NCBI RefSeq assembly: GCF_001545075.1
Contig: NZ_FCOB02000017.1
Coordinates: 1-64,000, forward strand
Source: Caballeronia ptereochthonis
GTDB lineage: Bacteria; Pseudomonadota; Gammaproteobacteria; Burkholderiales; Burkholderiaceae
Direction of reading: 5' to 3'
Length of the DNA: 64,000 bases
Below are positions 22,666 to 32,614 of the stretch, in pieces. Numbering within the stretch: the stretch's first letter is position 1; each line of letters begins with the position of its first letter. A program made the translations under genes and the position numbers. The notes beneath the pieces are model-generated. The model had not been told where the DNA came from and ran no database searches. It saw only the letters and a program-made list of their open reading frames with translations.

Positions 22666-23937
22666 GTGAACACCATGACGATCCCGGCTGACGAGTCGCG
22701 CGAATCGAGCGCGCGCCTGAAGCGCGAACTGAAGATCGCCGACGCGAAGAAGCGCGCGATGGCGCTGTTGCTCATCGCGCCGCTCGCCATCTTTCTGTTC
22801 CTGATTTTCGTGGTGCCGATCGGCGCGCTGCTCACGCGCGCCATCGAAAATCCCGAAGTGGCGAATGCGCTGCCGCACACCGGCGCCGCGCTCGCGAAAT
22901 GGGACCGCAAGACGCCGCCATCGGATGAAGCCTACGCCGCGCTCGCGCAAGACCTGACGGCAATCTCGGACGGCGAATCGATGGGCGCGCTCGCGCGCCG
23001 CCTCAACACCGAAATCCCCGGCTATCGCTCGCTGGTCGCGAAGACCGCGCGCGCGATGCCGCTCACCGGCGACGACGGCAAGCCGCTCGCCGCGCCGCAG
23101 ATCCGCGCGAAGATCGTGGAGATCGACGAACGCTGGAACGATCCCGCCTATTGGCAGGCGATCGCGAAGAACGCCGGCCGCTATTCGCCTTTCTACCTGC
23201 TCGCATCGCTGGATCACAAGCAGGACGGCTTCGGCAATATCGTGCATGCCGATCCCGATCAGTCCATCTATCTCAACGTCTTCGGACGCACCTTCGTCAT
23301 CGGCGTGGGCGTGACGCTGTTCGCGCTGCTGCTCGGCTATCCCCTCGCCTACTGGATCTCGACGCTGCCCGCGCGCCGCGCGAACCTCGTGATGGTGCTC
23401 GTGCTGATTCCGTTCTGGACGTCGGTGCTGGTGCGCGTCGCCGCGTGGATCGTGCTGCTGCAAAGCGAGGGCCTCGTGAACACGGCGCTGATCGGCAGCG
23501 GCCTGATCGGCTCGCCGCTCGCGCTGCTCTTCAACCGCGTGGGCGTCTATATCTCGATGACGCACATCCTGCTGCCCTTCATGATCCTGCCGCTCTACAG
23601 CGTGATGAAATCCGTGCCGCCCACCTATCAGCGCGCGGCGGTGTCGCTCGGCAGCCATCCGTTCGCCGCGTTCTGGCGCGTGTATGTGCCGCAGACCTAT
23701 CCGGGCATCGGCGCGGGCGTGCTGCTCGTGTTCATACTCGCAATCGGCTACTACATCACGCCGGCGCTGCTCGGCGGGCCGAACGACCAGATGGTCAGCT
23801 ACTACATCGCCTACTTCACCAACGTCACGATCAACTGGGGCATGGCGTGCGCGCTCGGCGCGCTCCTGCTCGCCGCCACGCTGCTGCTCTATGTGGTCTA
23901 CGGGCGCTTCACGCGCTCGAACGTGAGTCTGGGGTAA
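22666..23937 (+). CDS. ABC importer permease 1 (PotB-like, with large periplasmic insert)
   Basis: The GTG at 22666 follows AGGAG. The 423 residues have one membrane helix at about 34-56, then a roughly 140-residue hydrophilic insert, then five further helices with the permease EAA-type loop (SLGSHPFAAFWRVYVPQTYPGI in parts). The insert between helices 1 and 2 is longer than in E. coli PotB and is common in Burkholderia polyamine-type permeases. A small hairpin (CGCGCTTC/GAAGCGCG) lies in the 62-bp gap before it. Confidence 0.88.
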   Translation: MNTMTIPADESRESSARLKRELKIADAKKRAMALLLIAPLAIFLFLIFVVPIGALLTRAIENPEVANALPHTGAALAKWDRKTPPSDEAYAALAQDLTAISDGESMGALARRLNTEIPGYRSLVAKTARAMPLTGDDGKPLAAPQIRAKIVEIDERWNDPAYWQAIAKNAGRYSPFYLLASLDHKQDGFGNIVHADPDQSIYLNVFGRTFVIGVGVTLFALLLGYPLAYWISTLPARRANLVMVLVLIPFWTSVLVRVAAWIVLLQSEGLVNTALIGSGLIGSPLALLFNRVGVYISMTHILLPFMILPLYSVMKSVPPTYQRAAVSLGSHPFAAFWRVYVPQTYPGIGAGVLLVFILAIGYYITPALLGGPNDQMVSYYIAYFTNVTINWGMACALGALLLAATLLLYVVYGRFTRSNVSLG

Positions 23938-23942
23938 CAGAC

Positions 23943-24779
23943 ATGAAACTCGCCAAACCGATGTTCGCGCCGCATACGTCCGCCATCGAGCGCATCTGGT
24001 ACTTCGCCTTGCGGATCATCTGCGTGCTGACCCTGCTGTATCTGATCCTGCCCGTGCTGGCGATCGTGCCGCTGTCGTTCTCCTCGAGCACGTTCCTGGT
24101 CTATCCGATTCCGGGCTGGTCGATGCGCTGGTATCACAACCTCGTCATGTCCGACGAATGGCGCATGGCGGCGAAAAACAGCTTCATCGTCGCGCCATCG
24201 GCGACGCTCGTCGCGACGATTCTCGGCACGCTCGCCGCGGTCGGGCTGACCAAGGCGAATTTCCTCGGCAAGAGCATGCTGATGGCTGTCCTGATCTCGC
24301 CCATGATCGTGCCGGTGATCGTCGTCGGCGTGGGCATGTATCTGTTCTTCGCGCCGCTCGGCATCGCCAATACGTATTTCGGGCTGATCCTCGCGCACGC
24401 GGCCCTCGGCGTTCCCTTCGTCGTGACGACCGTCGGCGCGACGCTGCAGAACTTCAACACCAATCTCGTGCGCGCAAGCCAGTCGCTCGGCGCGAACCCG
24501 CTCACGACGTTCTTCCGCGTGACGCTGCCCGTCATCGCGCCGGGCGTGATCTCGGGCGCGCTGTTCGCGTTCGCGACCTCCTTCGATGAAGTCGTGGTCA
24601 CGCTCTTTCTCGCCGGCGCTGACCAGACGACCCTGCCGCGCCAGATGTTTACCGGCATCCGCGAAAACATCAGTCCGACGATCGCCGCGCTCGCGACGAT
24701 CCTGATCGTGTTCTCGACCAGTCTGTTGCTTGCGCTGGAATGGCTGCGCGGCCGGGCGGCGGCGCGCGCGATCGCTTAG
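23943..24779 (+). CDS. ABC importer permease 2 (PotC-like)
   Basis: From ATG 23943, six bases after the stop of permease 1, 278 residues with six predicted membrane helices and the EAA loop ASQSLGANPLTTFFRVTLPVIAPG. It pairs with permease 1 in the uptake complex. Last gene of the operon; no clear terminator follows in the next 200 bp. Confidence 0.9.
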   Translation: MKLAKPMFAPHTSAIERIWYFALRIICVLTLLYLILPVLAIVPLSFSSSTFLVYPIPGWSMRWYHNLVMSDEWRMAAKNSFIVAPSATLVATILGTLAAVGLTKANFLGKSMLMAVLISPMIVPVIVVGVGMYLFFAPLGIANTYFGLILAHAALGVPFVVTTVGATLQNFNTNLVRASQSLGANPLTTFFRVTLPVIAPGVISGALFAFATSFDEVVVTLFLAGADQTTLPRQMFTGIRENISPTIAALATILIVFSTSLLLALEWLRGRAAARAIA

Positions 24780-24982
24780 TATCGATGCAATCAGGGTTTT
24801 CCGGTTCCCGCAGACGCCATTTGGCTTACGAGCGGCTTCAAGCGTGCGTGCCTCGAGCGGTCCCGCAGCGGCCTGCTTCGCCCGCAAGGTCCACCGGATA
24901 AGGGTTTCACCGGAGCTCGTTCGATTATTCGTAACAACGGGATAGTGTATTCACTGATGCAGTATTTATCGGAATATGCTGA

Positions 24983-25492
24983 ATGACGTACGTTCTAGGT
25001 CGAGTCAAAGCCTGGAACAATGCCATGACAGCTTTTTCGAAAAGAGCGGACCCGTGGTCACAGACGGTTCACCAGCTCGAGGCGATGCCCAAGGACATCG
25101 CTCGCACCGCCCCCTCCCAGAAATCCGCACGTGCTGAAAACGCATTTGTGGAGCGTCTGACGCGCGACTGGAATCGCGCGCATCCGCAACACGCCGACGA
25201 CGGCCTGCCGTTTCCCCAGGCCATCGTGCGGGTGATCGAGCGTCCGAGCACTGCGACGGCGCTCGTCTACTGGTCCGATCCCGGCACGTGCCATTACGGC
25301 TATCAGGGCTGGCGCGCGACCACGGCGACGAACGAGGGCGTGTGCTCGCTTTCGGGGATGCCGATCCATCGCGGCGATCAGGTCTATCGCCCGTCGCAGC
25401 GCGATCCGAAGCCGCAGAACGCTTCCGCGATGATTCTCGCCGCAGCCATGCCCAGGAACAGCGAAGAGATGGAAGTGGACCTGCACGAATGA
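24983..25492 (+). CDS. DUF3331 family protein
   Basis: The 169 residues end in the DUF3331 block: YWSDPGTCHYGYQGWR, GVCSLSGMPIHRGDQVYRPSQRDPKPQNASAMIL in parts. The spaced Cys/His residues (TCHYG, GVCSLSG) look like a small metal-binding fold. The family is largely confined to Burkholderia relatives and its role is unknown. Monocistronic. Confidence 0.82.
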   Translation: MTYVLGRVKAWNNAMTAFSKRADPWSQTVHQLEAMPKDIARTAPSQKSARAENAFVERLTRDWNRAHPQHADDGLPFPQAIVRVIERPSTATALVYWSDPGTCHYGYQGWRATTATNEGVCSLSGMPIHRGDQVYRPSQRDPKPQNASAMILAAAMPRNSEEMEVDLHE

Positions 25493-25559
25493 CGGTCATG
25501 GGCCGCAGCGCGGGTAGAAGGACGGACGGCGCGAGCAGGCGGCTCGCGCTGCCGCGTTT

Positions 25560-26174
25560 TCAGTATCCGACGGTGATGCGCTGCCTGATATGGGCGCCGC
25601 TCTCGAACTCGTCGAGAAAGGCGATGGCGTAGTCATCGAACGAGATCCAGCTGCGGCCGTTGCTGTCGACGAGCAGTTCATCCACGCCGAGGCGGAATTT
25701 CTTCGTGCGCGGACCGGGCACGAATTCGGCAGACGGCGAGATGAAAGTCCAGTCCACGTCACGCTCGCGGCGCAGCGCGTCGAGAAACGCCGCGCCCGCC
25801 GTGGCTTCCGGCTTGTAGGCGGCGGGGAAATCCGGCAAGTCGAGCACGCGCTGGCCCGGCGCCGCATACAGGCTGCCCGCGCCGCCCACCACTAGCAGGC
25901 GCCGCACGCCAGCGCGCTTCATCGGCTCGACGACCGCGCTTTCAGGAACCGAGACGAAGCGCATCGCGCTGAACACCGCGTCGTGCTCCGCGATGGCGGC
26001 CGCGAGCGCCGCGGCGTCGAGCGCATCGACGCTTTGCACGCTCAGCCCCTGCCGCGGCTGCAGATCCGACGTGTCGCGCGCTATCGCCGTAACCGTGTGT
26101 CCGCGCCGCAACGCTTCCTCGACTAGACGGCTGCCCACATTGCCTGTCGCCCCGATGATCGCGATCTTGCTCAT
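25560..26174 (-). CDS. NAD(P)-binding oxidoreductase (NmrA/SDR-like)
   Basis: The 204 residues start with the dinucleotide-binding motif MSKIAIIGATGNVGSRLVEEALRRGH, followed by VDALDAAAL, AVFSAMRF and VVGGAGSLYAAPG. This is the short atypical SDR group (YwnB-like) found as NAD(P)H-binding proteins or flavin reductase-like enzymes. The substrate is unknown. Confidence 0.85.
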   Translation of the reverse strand: MSKIAIIGATGNVGSRLVEEALRRGHTVTAIARDTSDLQPRQGLSVQSVDALDAAALAAAIAEHDAVFSAMRFVSVPESAVVEPMKRAGVRRLLVVGGAGSLYAAPGQRVLDLPDFPAAYKPEATAGAAFLDALRRERDVDWTFISPSAEFVPGPRTKKFRLGVDELLVDSNGRSWISFDDYAIAFLDEFESGAHIRQRITVGY

Positions 26175-26616
26175 TCCACATTCTCCTTTGTATTTGCGGC
26201 ATTCGCACCGGAACCGTGCGAGCGGTCACTTCATGATAAAAGGAAATAAAATACGAACTAATTCCCCGAATCGGTAGAGTTTGTTTCCCGCCAAGACGGA
26301 ATCGGAGCATCGATTCACCCCTGATCATTATTAAGGACATACCAAACAATAATATAGTCACGCAATTTCCGGGCCGATTTCAACACTCCGGCGCAATATC
26401 GACACACCCTTGACATAATCGGTGAGCACGTTCACAGACGCGCGACGCCATTAAACTGGAGGGCCCTGCGCTCTTTCCGAGACGCGGCGCAGCGGCGATA
26501 CCGGCGCGCCGCACGCAGCAGTTTCGGGGCGCGTTTTCATATCGAAGTCGCCAATTTGTCATCGCTTTGGTTTATATTGCAGTTCCTCGCCGCTCCATTA
26601 CCGGAAGGAGTTAATC
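26175..26616. other. Intergenic region with no recognisable gene
   Basis: About 440 bp between the oxidoreductase and a small gene. The first 200 bp are A+T rich. A TTGACATAAT sequence near 26411 could be part of a promoter for the downstream small gene, but no clear -10 is at the right distance. Nothing else seen. Confidence 0.4.
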
Positions 26617-26814
26617 GTGAAGAATCCGCAATTGCAGGGTGCCATCGAAGGACGCGAAAATCCGGCAGGCGAAACCGCCTACGAGCCGATTCCGGTTCGC
26701 GCCGTCCCAAAGGAGTCCGCCGAAGAACCCGGCTACTCCGATTCGCTGGACATCCCGCTCAATTACGGCATCGTGATGGACGCCGTCAGGGACGCGGTTC
26801 GCGCGAACCCGTAA
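26617..26814 (+). CDS. Small protein of unknown function (65 aa)
   Basis: A GTG start is preceded by AAGGAG at eight bases, and a strong terminator follows 20 bp after the stop, so this looks like a genuine monocistronic gene. The 65 residues (MKNPQLQGAIEGRENPAGE..., ending YGIVMDAVRDAVRANP) are hydrophilic and acidic with no signal peptide, membrane segment or cysteine. No family recognised. Confidence 0.65.
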   Translation: MKNPQLQGAIEGRENPAGETAYEPIPVRAVPKESAEEPGYSDSLDIPLNYGIVMDAVRDAVRANP

Positions 26815-26833
26815 GCGTTCAAGACTTCATGCG

Positions 26834-26860
26834 AAGCGCCCCACTCGGGGCGCTTTTTTT
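26834..26860 (+). terminator. Rho-independent terminator after the 65-aa gene
   Basis: AAGCGCCCC-ACTC-GGGGCGCTT followed directly by a T-run on the plus strand. Confidence 0.9.
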
Positions 26861-26993
26861 ATCTGGCCGCTTCACGCGCCGTATCCGTCGCTGTCGAATC
26901 GATGTCCTTGCGCGCGCGCTTCGCTTGCGGCTAGGCTAGCGTCCACTGCCGCAGCCAGGCACACAGGCAGCACAAGCAAGCACGATCAGGCGA

Positions 26994-27947
26994 ATGAAAA
27001 CGCAAAGCGCGCTCGTCGCGAACAATGACCAATTCCTGCGCGATCTGCAGTTGTTCTGCATCGTCGCGCGCCGCTCGAGCTTCATCGCCGCCGCCACCGA
27101 GACGGGCATCTCGCCCGCGCACGTCAGCAAGCGCATCGCCATGCTGGAGACGAGCCTCGGCGTGAAGCTGTTCATGCGCACGACGCGCCGCGTGTCGATC
27201 ACGAGCGACGGCGAAGCGGCGTTCCAGTGGGCGCAAAAGATCCTCGACGATGTACAAGGCATGGCCGATGCCTTCGCCGGTCTCGACGACCCGCGCGGTC
27301 TCCTGCGCATCGGCACGAGCCTGCGCCTCGGGCGCGAGCATGTCTCGCCCGCGCTCGTACTGCTCAAGCGCCGCCATCCGGGCCTGGAGGTGTGGCTCGA
27401 GCTGCTCGACCGCCGCGTGGATCTGGTCGGCGAGAACTTCGATATCGACATACGCGTCGGCGAGGTGCAGGAGCCGCATCTGATCGCGCACAAGATCGTC
27501 GAGAGCTACCGCGTACTGGCTGCCGCTCCGGCCTATCTCGAACGGCGAGGCGCGCCGAAGACGCTCGCCGATCTCGCGCAGCACGACTGCCTGCTCTTTC
27601 GCGGACGCGATCAGCGCTTCGGCGTCTGGCGGCTCGCCGGTCCCAACGGCGAGGAGAGCGTAAAGGTGACCGGGCCGATCGCGTCGAATCACAGCGACAT
27701 CGTGCGGCAATGGGCCGAGCAAGGCTTCGGCATCGTGATGGGCTCGGTGTGGGACGTCGCGTCCAGCCTGCAGAACGGCACGCTGGTTCCGGTGCTGCCC
27801 GCGTATCGTCAGCGCGCCGACGTATGGGCCGTAACGTCGGCGCGTTCGTCGCATTCGGCGAAGATCCGCGTGTGCATCGAGTTTCTCAAGGAACAGCTGA
27901 CGAGCGGCCCCTACGCGCTCGTGACCTCGGGCGTCGCCGGGCTCTGA
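26994..27947 (+). CDS. LysR-family transcriptional regulator
   Basis: The 317 residues have the N-terminal LysR helix-turn-helix (about 16-75: FLRDLQLFCIVARRSSFIAAATETGISPAHVSKRIAMLE in parts) and a substrate-binding domain beginning GLLRIGTSLRLGREHVSPAL. The closest pattern is the DmlR/TtdR-like branch. No target gene is divergent from it, so its regulon cannot be guessed from position. Confidence 0.88.
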   Translation: MKTQSALVANNDQFLRDLQLFCIVARRSSFIAAATETGISPAHVSKRIAMLETSLGVKLFMRTTRRVSITSDGEAAFQWAQKILDDVQGMADAFAGLDDPRGLLRIGTSLRLGREHVSPALVLLKRRHPGLEVWLELLDRRVDLVGENFDIDIRVGEVQEPHLIAHKIVESYRVLAAAPAYLERRGAPKTLADLAQHDCLLFRGRDQRFGVWRLAGPNGEESVKVTGPIASNHSDIVRQWAEQGFGIVMGSVWDVASSLQNGTLVPVLPAYRQRADVWAVTSARSSHSAKIRVCIEFLKEQLTSGPYALVTSGVAGL

Positions 27948-28436
27948 CGCCGCCACGCTTCTTACAACTCATTACGGCGTCACAGGGTGGTAAAAAAGTC
28001 ATCCGCCACTTTTTGTCCGTAATCCCCGGCGACTGGATCCGCTCCAGTGCCGCGTCACGCGGCGGTTTCGGTCCGAATCCCTCATCCGCCGGGCCTCACT
28101 GCCCAACGGGCAGTTGCGCAAACCCGCACCTTTTACACTTTTTTTCGTTGCGTGGACGTCACGGAAACCGGAAAAAAGACCTGCTTTTGACAATGACCAT
28201 TTCCAAATGTTTCTGAGACATGTAATGATACTGATTCGCATTTAGGCTATTTGCGGCGATAGGCTGTCTCAATGACCCCCGTGGCCGCAAGCGCCGGGCG
28301 CTTTCAGGGCGCCGCCGCCGGTCCTTTCTCGACGACGCCGCCCGCTCCGCTTTGATCTCGGTTCGATCAACTTCTGGCAGATGAAAACCCGTTTCGCTGC
28401 CATTCGGATTTCACTAACAAGCATCGGGGAAACGAC
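27948..28436. other. Regulatory region upstream of the siderophore receptor
   Basis: About 490 bp without a gene. It contains a Fur-box-like site at 28226-28240 and a TTGACA at 28187 without a good -10 at 17 bp. Nothing else recognised. Confidence 0.5.
28226..28240. promoter_or_regulatory. Fur-box-like site
   Basis: TGATACTGATTCGCA matches 11 of 14 informative positions of the 7-1-7 Fur consensus TGATAAT-N-ATTATCA. It lies about 200 bp upstream of a TonB-dependent siderophore receptor, a typical iron-controlled gene. Confidence 0.6.
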
Positions 28437-30704
28437 ATGTTGAGGAAAACGCCGCTCGCAGCGGCACTGGTAACTATTGCCGCGGTTCCCATGGCTGCGC
28501 CGCTGTACGCCCAAACCGCTCCGCAAGCCGCACAAGCCGCATCGCAGAACTCGCCCGCCGCATCATCGCAAGTCGCGCAGCAAAGCGCCGCTCCCGCCCA
28601 AGGCGCCTCCGCCGTCACCCCACCCGAAACCGCCTCCCTGCCCGCCGTCAAGGTGACGGGCCAGGCCGACGCGCAGGATTTCCAGCCGGACATGTCGAGC
28701 GTCGGCGCCAAGGTGCCGACCGCGCTGCGCGATATCCCGCAGGCGGTCGTCGTGGTGCCGAAGGCGGTGATTCAGTCGCAAGGCGTGAGCTCGTTCGCCG
28801 ACGCATTGCGCAACGTGCCCGGCGTCACGCTCGGTGCGGCCGAAGGCGGCCAGATCGGCAACAACATCAACCTGCGCGGCTTCACGGCGCGCACGGACAT
28901 CTATCTCGATGGCTTCCGCGACCGCGGCCAGTATTATCGCGACACCTTCAACCTCGAGTCGATCGACGTGCTGTACGGTCCGTCGTCGCTGTACTTCGGG
29001 CGCGGCTCGACGGGTGGCGTCATCAATCAGGTCAGCAAGCAGCCGGACCTCAAGCCGCGCGCCGACGTCTCGCTGCAGGCGGGCACGCATGACCGCTTCC
29101 GCTCGACGGTCGATATCAACCAGCCGCTGACGGACACCTCCGCATTCCGCATCAACGCGTTCGGCCAGTCGCTCGGCTCGACGCGCGACGAGATGATCAA
29201 CAAGGACTACGGCATCGCGCCCGAAGTGAAGTTCGGCATCGGCACGCCGACGCAGGTGACCTTGTCCGCGCTGATCCAGCACAACCGCGATCAGCCCGAC
29301 TACGGCATCCCGCCGCTGAACGGTCATCCCGCGCCGGTCGACACGAAGACTTTCTACGGATTCACCGACGACCGTACGATCCAGGACGTGCAGACACTGA
29401 ACGCGCGAGTCGAGCATCGCTTCAACGACATGTTCACGCTGCGCAACCAGACGCAGTTCAGCCATTACAGCACCGAGGCGCGCGCGACCAACGCGGCGGC
29501 CGTGCTGACCGGCCCGCTCGGCACGTCGACGGCGCTCTCGAACGGCAACTACACGACGCTGCCGCTCAGCTCGCTGTACGTGCGCCTGCAAGGCAAGGAC
29601 CGCAACATCAACGATCACTCGGTCTACAACACGACCGATTTCGAAGGCAAGTTCGCGACCGGCTTCCTCAAGCACGACATGCTCGTCGGCGTCGACCTGA
29701 GCCACGAAACCTACAGCAACCAGAGCTTCACGGCGACAACGCCGGGCCTGCCGTCGAACACGCTCGCGATCGTGCCGCTGGTCGACCCGGCCTACACGCC
29801 GCGTCCGTCGAACTATAAGGAAGTCGCGACCAATCTGGCGGAATCGAGCGCGAACGGCGTCGGCCTGTACCTGAACGACACCATCTCGATCGGCGAGCAC
29901 TGGAAGTGGATCGGCGGCGTGCGCTGGGACCGCTACGAGGCGTCGATCAACAACTCGATCAACGCGCCGGGCTACGCCACGCAGACCAACTACTTCACGA
30001 GCGTGCGCACGGGCCTCGTGTGGCAGCCGACGGAAGCGCAGTCGTACTACGTCTCGTATGGCACGTCGTTCGATCCGTCGCTGGAAGCGCTCACGCTCAC
30101 GAACGGCCAGCAGAACCTGCCGCCCGAGCACAACAAGTCCTATGAAATCGGCTCGAAGTGGGATCTGCTGAACGGCGGCCTGTCGATCACGCAATCGCTC
30201 TTCAACATCGAGAAAACCAACGCGCGGACGCAGGCCTCGGACGGCACCTACTCCCTCGACGGGAACGTGCGCGTGCGCGGCTACCAACTGGGCGTGGCGG
30301 GTCACATCACGAAGCAATGGCAGATGTTCGGCGGCTACACGTACATGGACGGCACCGTCCTGCAGGCCTTCGACGGCACGCAGGGCAACACGCCCGCCAA
30401 CACGCCGAAGCACATGCTCACGCTGTGGACGACCTACGACTTCACGCCCGCGTGGCAGATCGGCGGCGGGCCTTCGTATGTGTCGTCGCGCTATGCGGCG
30501 AACAACAATCTCGTCGAAGTAGGCGGCTACGTGCGCTGGGACGTGATGGCCGCGTATCATCAGAAGCGCTACGATATCCAGCTAAACGTGCTGAACCTGA
30601 CGGACAAGAAGTACTACGACGCCCTGATTCCGTCCGACGGCGGACGCGCGGTGCCGGGCCTTGGCCGCACGTTCCTCGCGACGTTGAACTACCGCTTCCG
30701 TTGA
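28437..30704 (+). CDS. TonB-dependent siderophore receptor (Fiu-like)
   Basis: The 755 residues have a signal peptide (MLRKTPLAAALVTIAAVPMAAPLYA), a Gln/Ala/Ser-rich linker, a plug domain (ALRDIPQAVVVVPKAVIQSQG, LRNVPGVTLGAAEGGQIGNNINLRGF in parts), and a 22-strand barrel ending RTFLATLNYRFR with the terminal aromatic. It imports ferric siderophore across the outer membrane. The following PiuC-like gene is the usual partner of Fiu/PiuA receptors for catechol iron complexes. A Fur-like site lies upstream. Confidence 0.9.
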   Translation: MLRKTPLAAALVTIAAVPMAAPLYAQTAPQAAQAASQNSPAASSQVAQQSAAPAQGASAVTPPETASLPAVKVTGQADAQDFQPDMSSVGAKVPTALRDIPQAVVVVPKAVIQSQGVSSFADALRNVPGVTLGAAEGGQIGNNINLRGFTARTDIYLDGFRDRGQYYRDTFNLESIDVLYGPSSLYFGRGSTGGVINQVSKQPDLKPRADVSLQAGTHDRFRSTVDINQPLTDTSAFRINAFGQSLGSTRDEMINKDYGIAPEVKFGIGTPTQVTLSALIQHNRDQPDYGIPPLNGHPAPVDTKTFYGFTDDRTIQDVQTLNARVEHRFNDMFTLRNQTQFSHYSTEARATNAAAVLTGPLGTSTALSNGNYTTLPLSSLYVRLQGKDRNINDHSVYNTTDFEGKFATGFLKHDMLVGVDLSHETYSNQSFTATTPGLPSNTLAIVPLVDPAYTPRPSNYKEVATNLAESSANGVGLYLNDTISIGEHWKWIGGVRWDRYEASINNSINAPGYATQTNYFTSVRTGLVWQPTEAQSYYVSYGTSFDPSLEALTLTNGQQNLPPEHNKSYEIGSKWDLLNGGLSITQSLFNIEKTNARTQASDGTYSLDGNVRVRGYQLGVAGHITKQWQMFGGYTYMDGTVLQAFDGTQGNTPANTPKHMLTLWTTYDFTPAWQIGGGPSYVSSRYAANNNLVEVGGYVRWDVMAAYHQKRYDIQLNVLNLTDKKYYDALIPSDGGRAVPGLGRTFLATLNYRFR

Positions 30705-30713
30705 TGTGAATGC

Positions 30714-30740
30714 GCGCGCGCCGTATCATGCGGCGCGCGC
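30714..30740. other. GC-rich hairpin between receptor and hydroxylase genes
   Basis: GCGCGCGCCG and CGGCGCGCGC form perfect 10-bp arms around seven bases, without a T-run. It may be an mRNA-stabilising or partial-termination structure in the operon. Confidence 0.45.
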
Positions 30741-30764
30741 GATATGAGTTGGAAAGTCAGAACC

Positions 30765-31448
30765 ATGATCCTCTCGATACCGAACGTGCTGAGTCCCGAA
30801 GACGCCGCCGCGATGCGCGCGCAGCTGGAGGCCAGCGATTCATGGGTCGATGGCCGCGCGACCGCGGGCTATCAGGGCGCGCCGGTCAAGCGCAACATGC
30901 AGATCGCGGAAGGCTCGCCGATCGCGCTCGAAATGGGCGATGCGATCGTAGGCGCGCTGGAGCGGCATCCGCTCTTCATCAGCGCGGTGCTGCCCAATCG
31001 GTTATATCCGCCGCTCTTCAACCGCTACGAAGGCGGCATGCATTTCGGCAGTCATGTCGACGGCGCGATCCGCATCGTGCCCGGACACGGCGCGCGGGTG
31101 CGCACCGACGTATCGGTCACGCTCTTTCTCACGCCGCCCGAGGAATACGACGGCGGCGAGCTCATCATCGAGGACACCTACGGCGTGCAGGAAGTGAAGC
31201 TGCCCGCGGGACACGCGATCGTCTATCCTGCGACCAGTCTTCATCAGGTGCGTCCGGTCACGCGCGGCGCGCGCGTGTCGAGCTTCTTCTGGGCGCAGAG
31301 CCTCGTGCGCGACGATGCCCAGCGCGCGCTGCTCTTCGATCTCGACAACTCGATCCAGCGCCTGAACGCGACCAACGGCGACGAAGCCGCCAAGCGCTCG
31401 CTGGTCGGCTGCTATCACAACCTGCTGCGCATGTGGAGCGATACCTGA
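30765..31448 (+). CDS. piuC: PKHD-type Fe(II)/2-oxoglutarate hydroxylase (PiuC/YbiX-like)
   Basis: From ATG 30765, 227 residues, the family length. Iron ligands are visible as [11 protein letters not shown] (His-X-Asp) and the distal His in [21 protein letters not shown], whose Arg would hold 2-oxoglutarate. PiuC homologues accompany TonB receptors for catecholate siderophores, and this one follows such a receptor by 60 bp. Substrate unknown. An upstream in-frame start at 30744 is less typical. Confidence 0.88.
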   Translation: MILSIPNVLSPEDAAAMRAQLEASDSWVDGRATAGYQGAPVKRNMQIAEGSPIALEMGDAIVGALERHPLFISAVLPNRLYPPLFNRYEGGMHFGSHVDGAIRIVPGHGARVRTDVSVTLFLTPPEEYDGGELIIEDTYGVQEVKLPAGHAIVYPATSLHQVRPVTRGARVSSFFWAQSLVRDDAQRALLFDLDNSIQRLNATNGDEAAKRSLVGCYHNLLRMWSDT

Positions 31449-31452
31449 TCGC

Positions 31453-32454
31453 TCAATGACTCATGCGTGCGCCGGCGCGCCGGGACTTTGAAGCGGGCAT
31501 CGCGATTTCGCTCGCCGTATATTCCAGTCCCACTTCGGCGAGCAGCGCTTCGTCGCGCGCGATGACCTCGGGCAAATGCGCGCGCAGGAACTCCACCCAC
31601 GTGCGCGTCTTCGCATCGACGAACTTGCGCGACGGATAGAGCGCGTAGAGATTCGTGCGCTGCAAGGTGTGACGCGGCAGCACGCGCACGAGCGAGCCGT
31701 TGCGCAGGCCTTCGATCGCCGCATAGAGCGGCAGCATGCCGATGCCCATGCCCTCGCGGATCGCTACCGCGAGCGATTCCGCGATATTCACCTGCACGGG
31801 CCCGCTGATCTCGAGCGTCTCTCGGCCTTCGGGCCCTTCGAGCGTCCATTCGCGCGCGGGGAACGCGGGCGTCTGCAAGGTGAGGCAATCATGCGCGGCG
31901 AGATCGGCGGGCTCTCCGGGCGCGCCGCGCAAGCGGATATATTCCGGCGATGCGCACAGAATGCTGAAGGTCGCGCCCAGCTTGTGCGAGATGACTTCCG
32001 AATCCGACAAGGCGCTTGCCGATACCACGGCGACGTCGCTCGTGCCTTCGAAAAGATCGGGCATGCGCTGCGACAGCGTCAGCTCGACCTTCACATCCGG
32101 ATGGAGCGCACGATATTTGGCGATGGCCGGCAGGATGTAATGCTGGCCGACGCTCGCGTAGCTGAACATGCGCAACGTGCCCGCCGGATGCTCGTGCGCG
32201 CAGCTCGCTTCTTCTTCCGCGCCGTCGATATCGGCGAGGATCTGCCGCACGCGCTTCAGATAGCGCTCGCCTGCCGATGTGAGAGACAGACGCCGCGTCG
32301 AGCGGTTCATCAGACGCGCGCGCAGATGCGCTTCCAGTTCCGACACGGCCCGCGACATGGCGCCGGTCGTCGAGTTCATCGATTGAGCCGCTGCTGTGAA
32401 GCTGCCGGCTTCGATCACGCGAGTAAAGACCCGCATGTTCTGTAGGGTATCCAT
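31453..32454 (-). CDS. LysR-family regulator, probable regulator of the divergent FUSC gene
   Basis: 333 residues from ATG 32454: helix-turn-helix (MRVFTRVIEAGSFTAAAQSMNSTTGAMSRAVSELE in parts) and a LysR effector domain (LRMFSYASVGQHYILPAI, LRNGSLVRVLP). It is divergent from a FUSC-family efflux protein with 160 bp between them, the arrangement of aaeR and the aromatic-acid efflux genes in enterobacteria. Control of that neighbour is inferred. Confidence 0.87.
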   Translation of the reverse strand: MDTLQNMRVFTRVIEAGSFTAAAQSMNSTTGAMSRAVSELEAHLRARLMNRSTRRLSLTSAGERYLKRVRQILADIDGAEEEASCAHEHPAGTLRMFSYASVGQHYILPAIAKYRALHPDVKVELTLSQRMPDLFEGTSDVAVVSASALSDSEVISHKLGATFSILCASPEYIRLRGAPGEPADLAAHDCLTLQTPAFPAREWTLEGPEGRETLEISGPVQVNIAESLAVAIREGMGIGMLPLYAAIEGLRNGSLVRVLPRHTLQRTNLYALYPSRKFVDAKTRTWVEFLRAHLPEVIARDEALLAEVGLEYTASEIAMPASKSRRAGARMSH

Positions 32455-32614
32455 CAAACCGTCATAAATGCTTCGGAAACGTTATTGTCCGCTTTTTGGC
32501 GAGATCGATTGTTGTTGAATCAGGAAAGAATGTTCCCGCATTCCCTCATTAATCCGTCAAGACGCTTTACCTACAATCGGCGCCTTCACGAGCAGGGACA
32601 TATCGGCGAACAGC

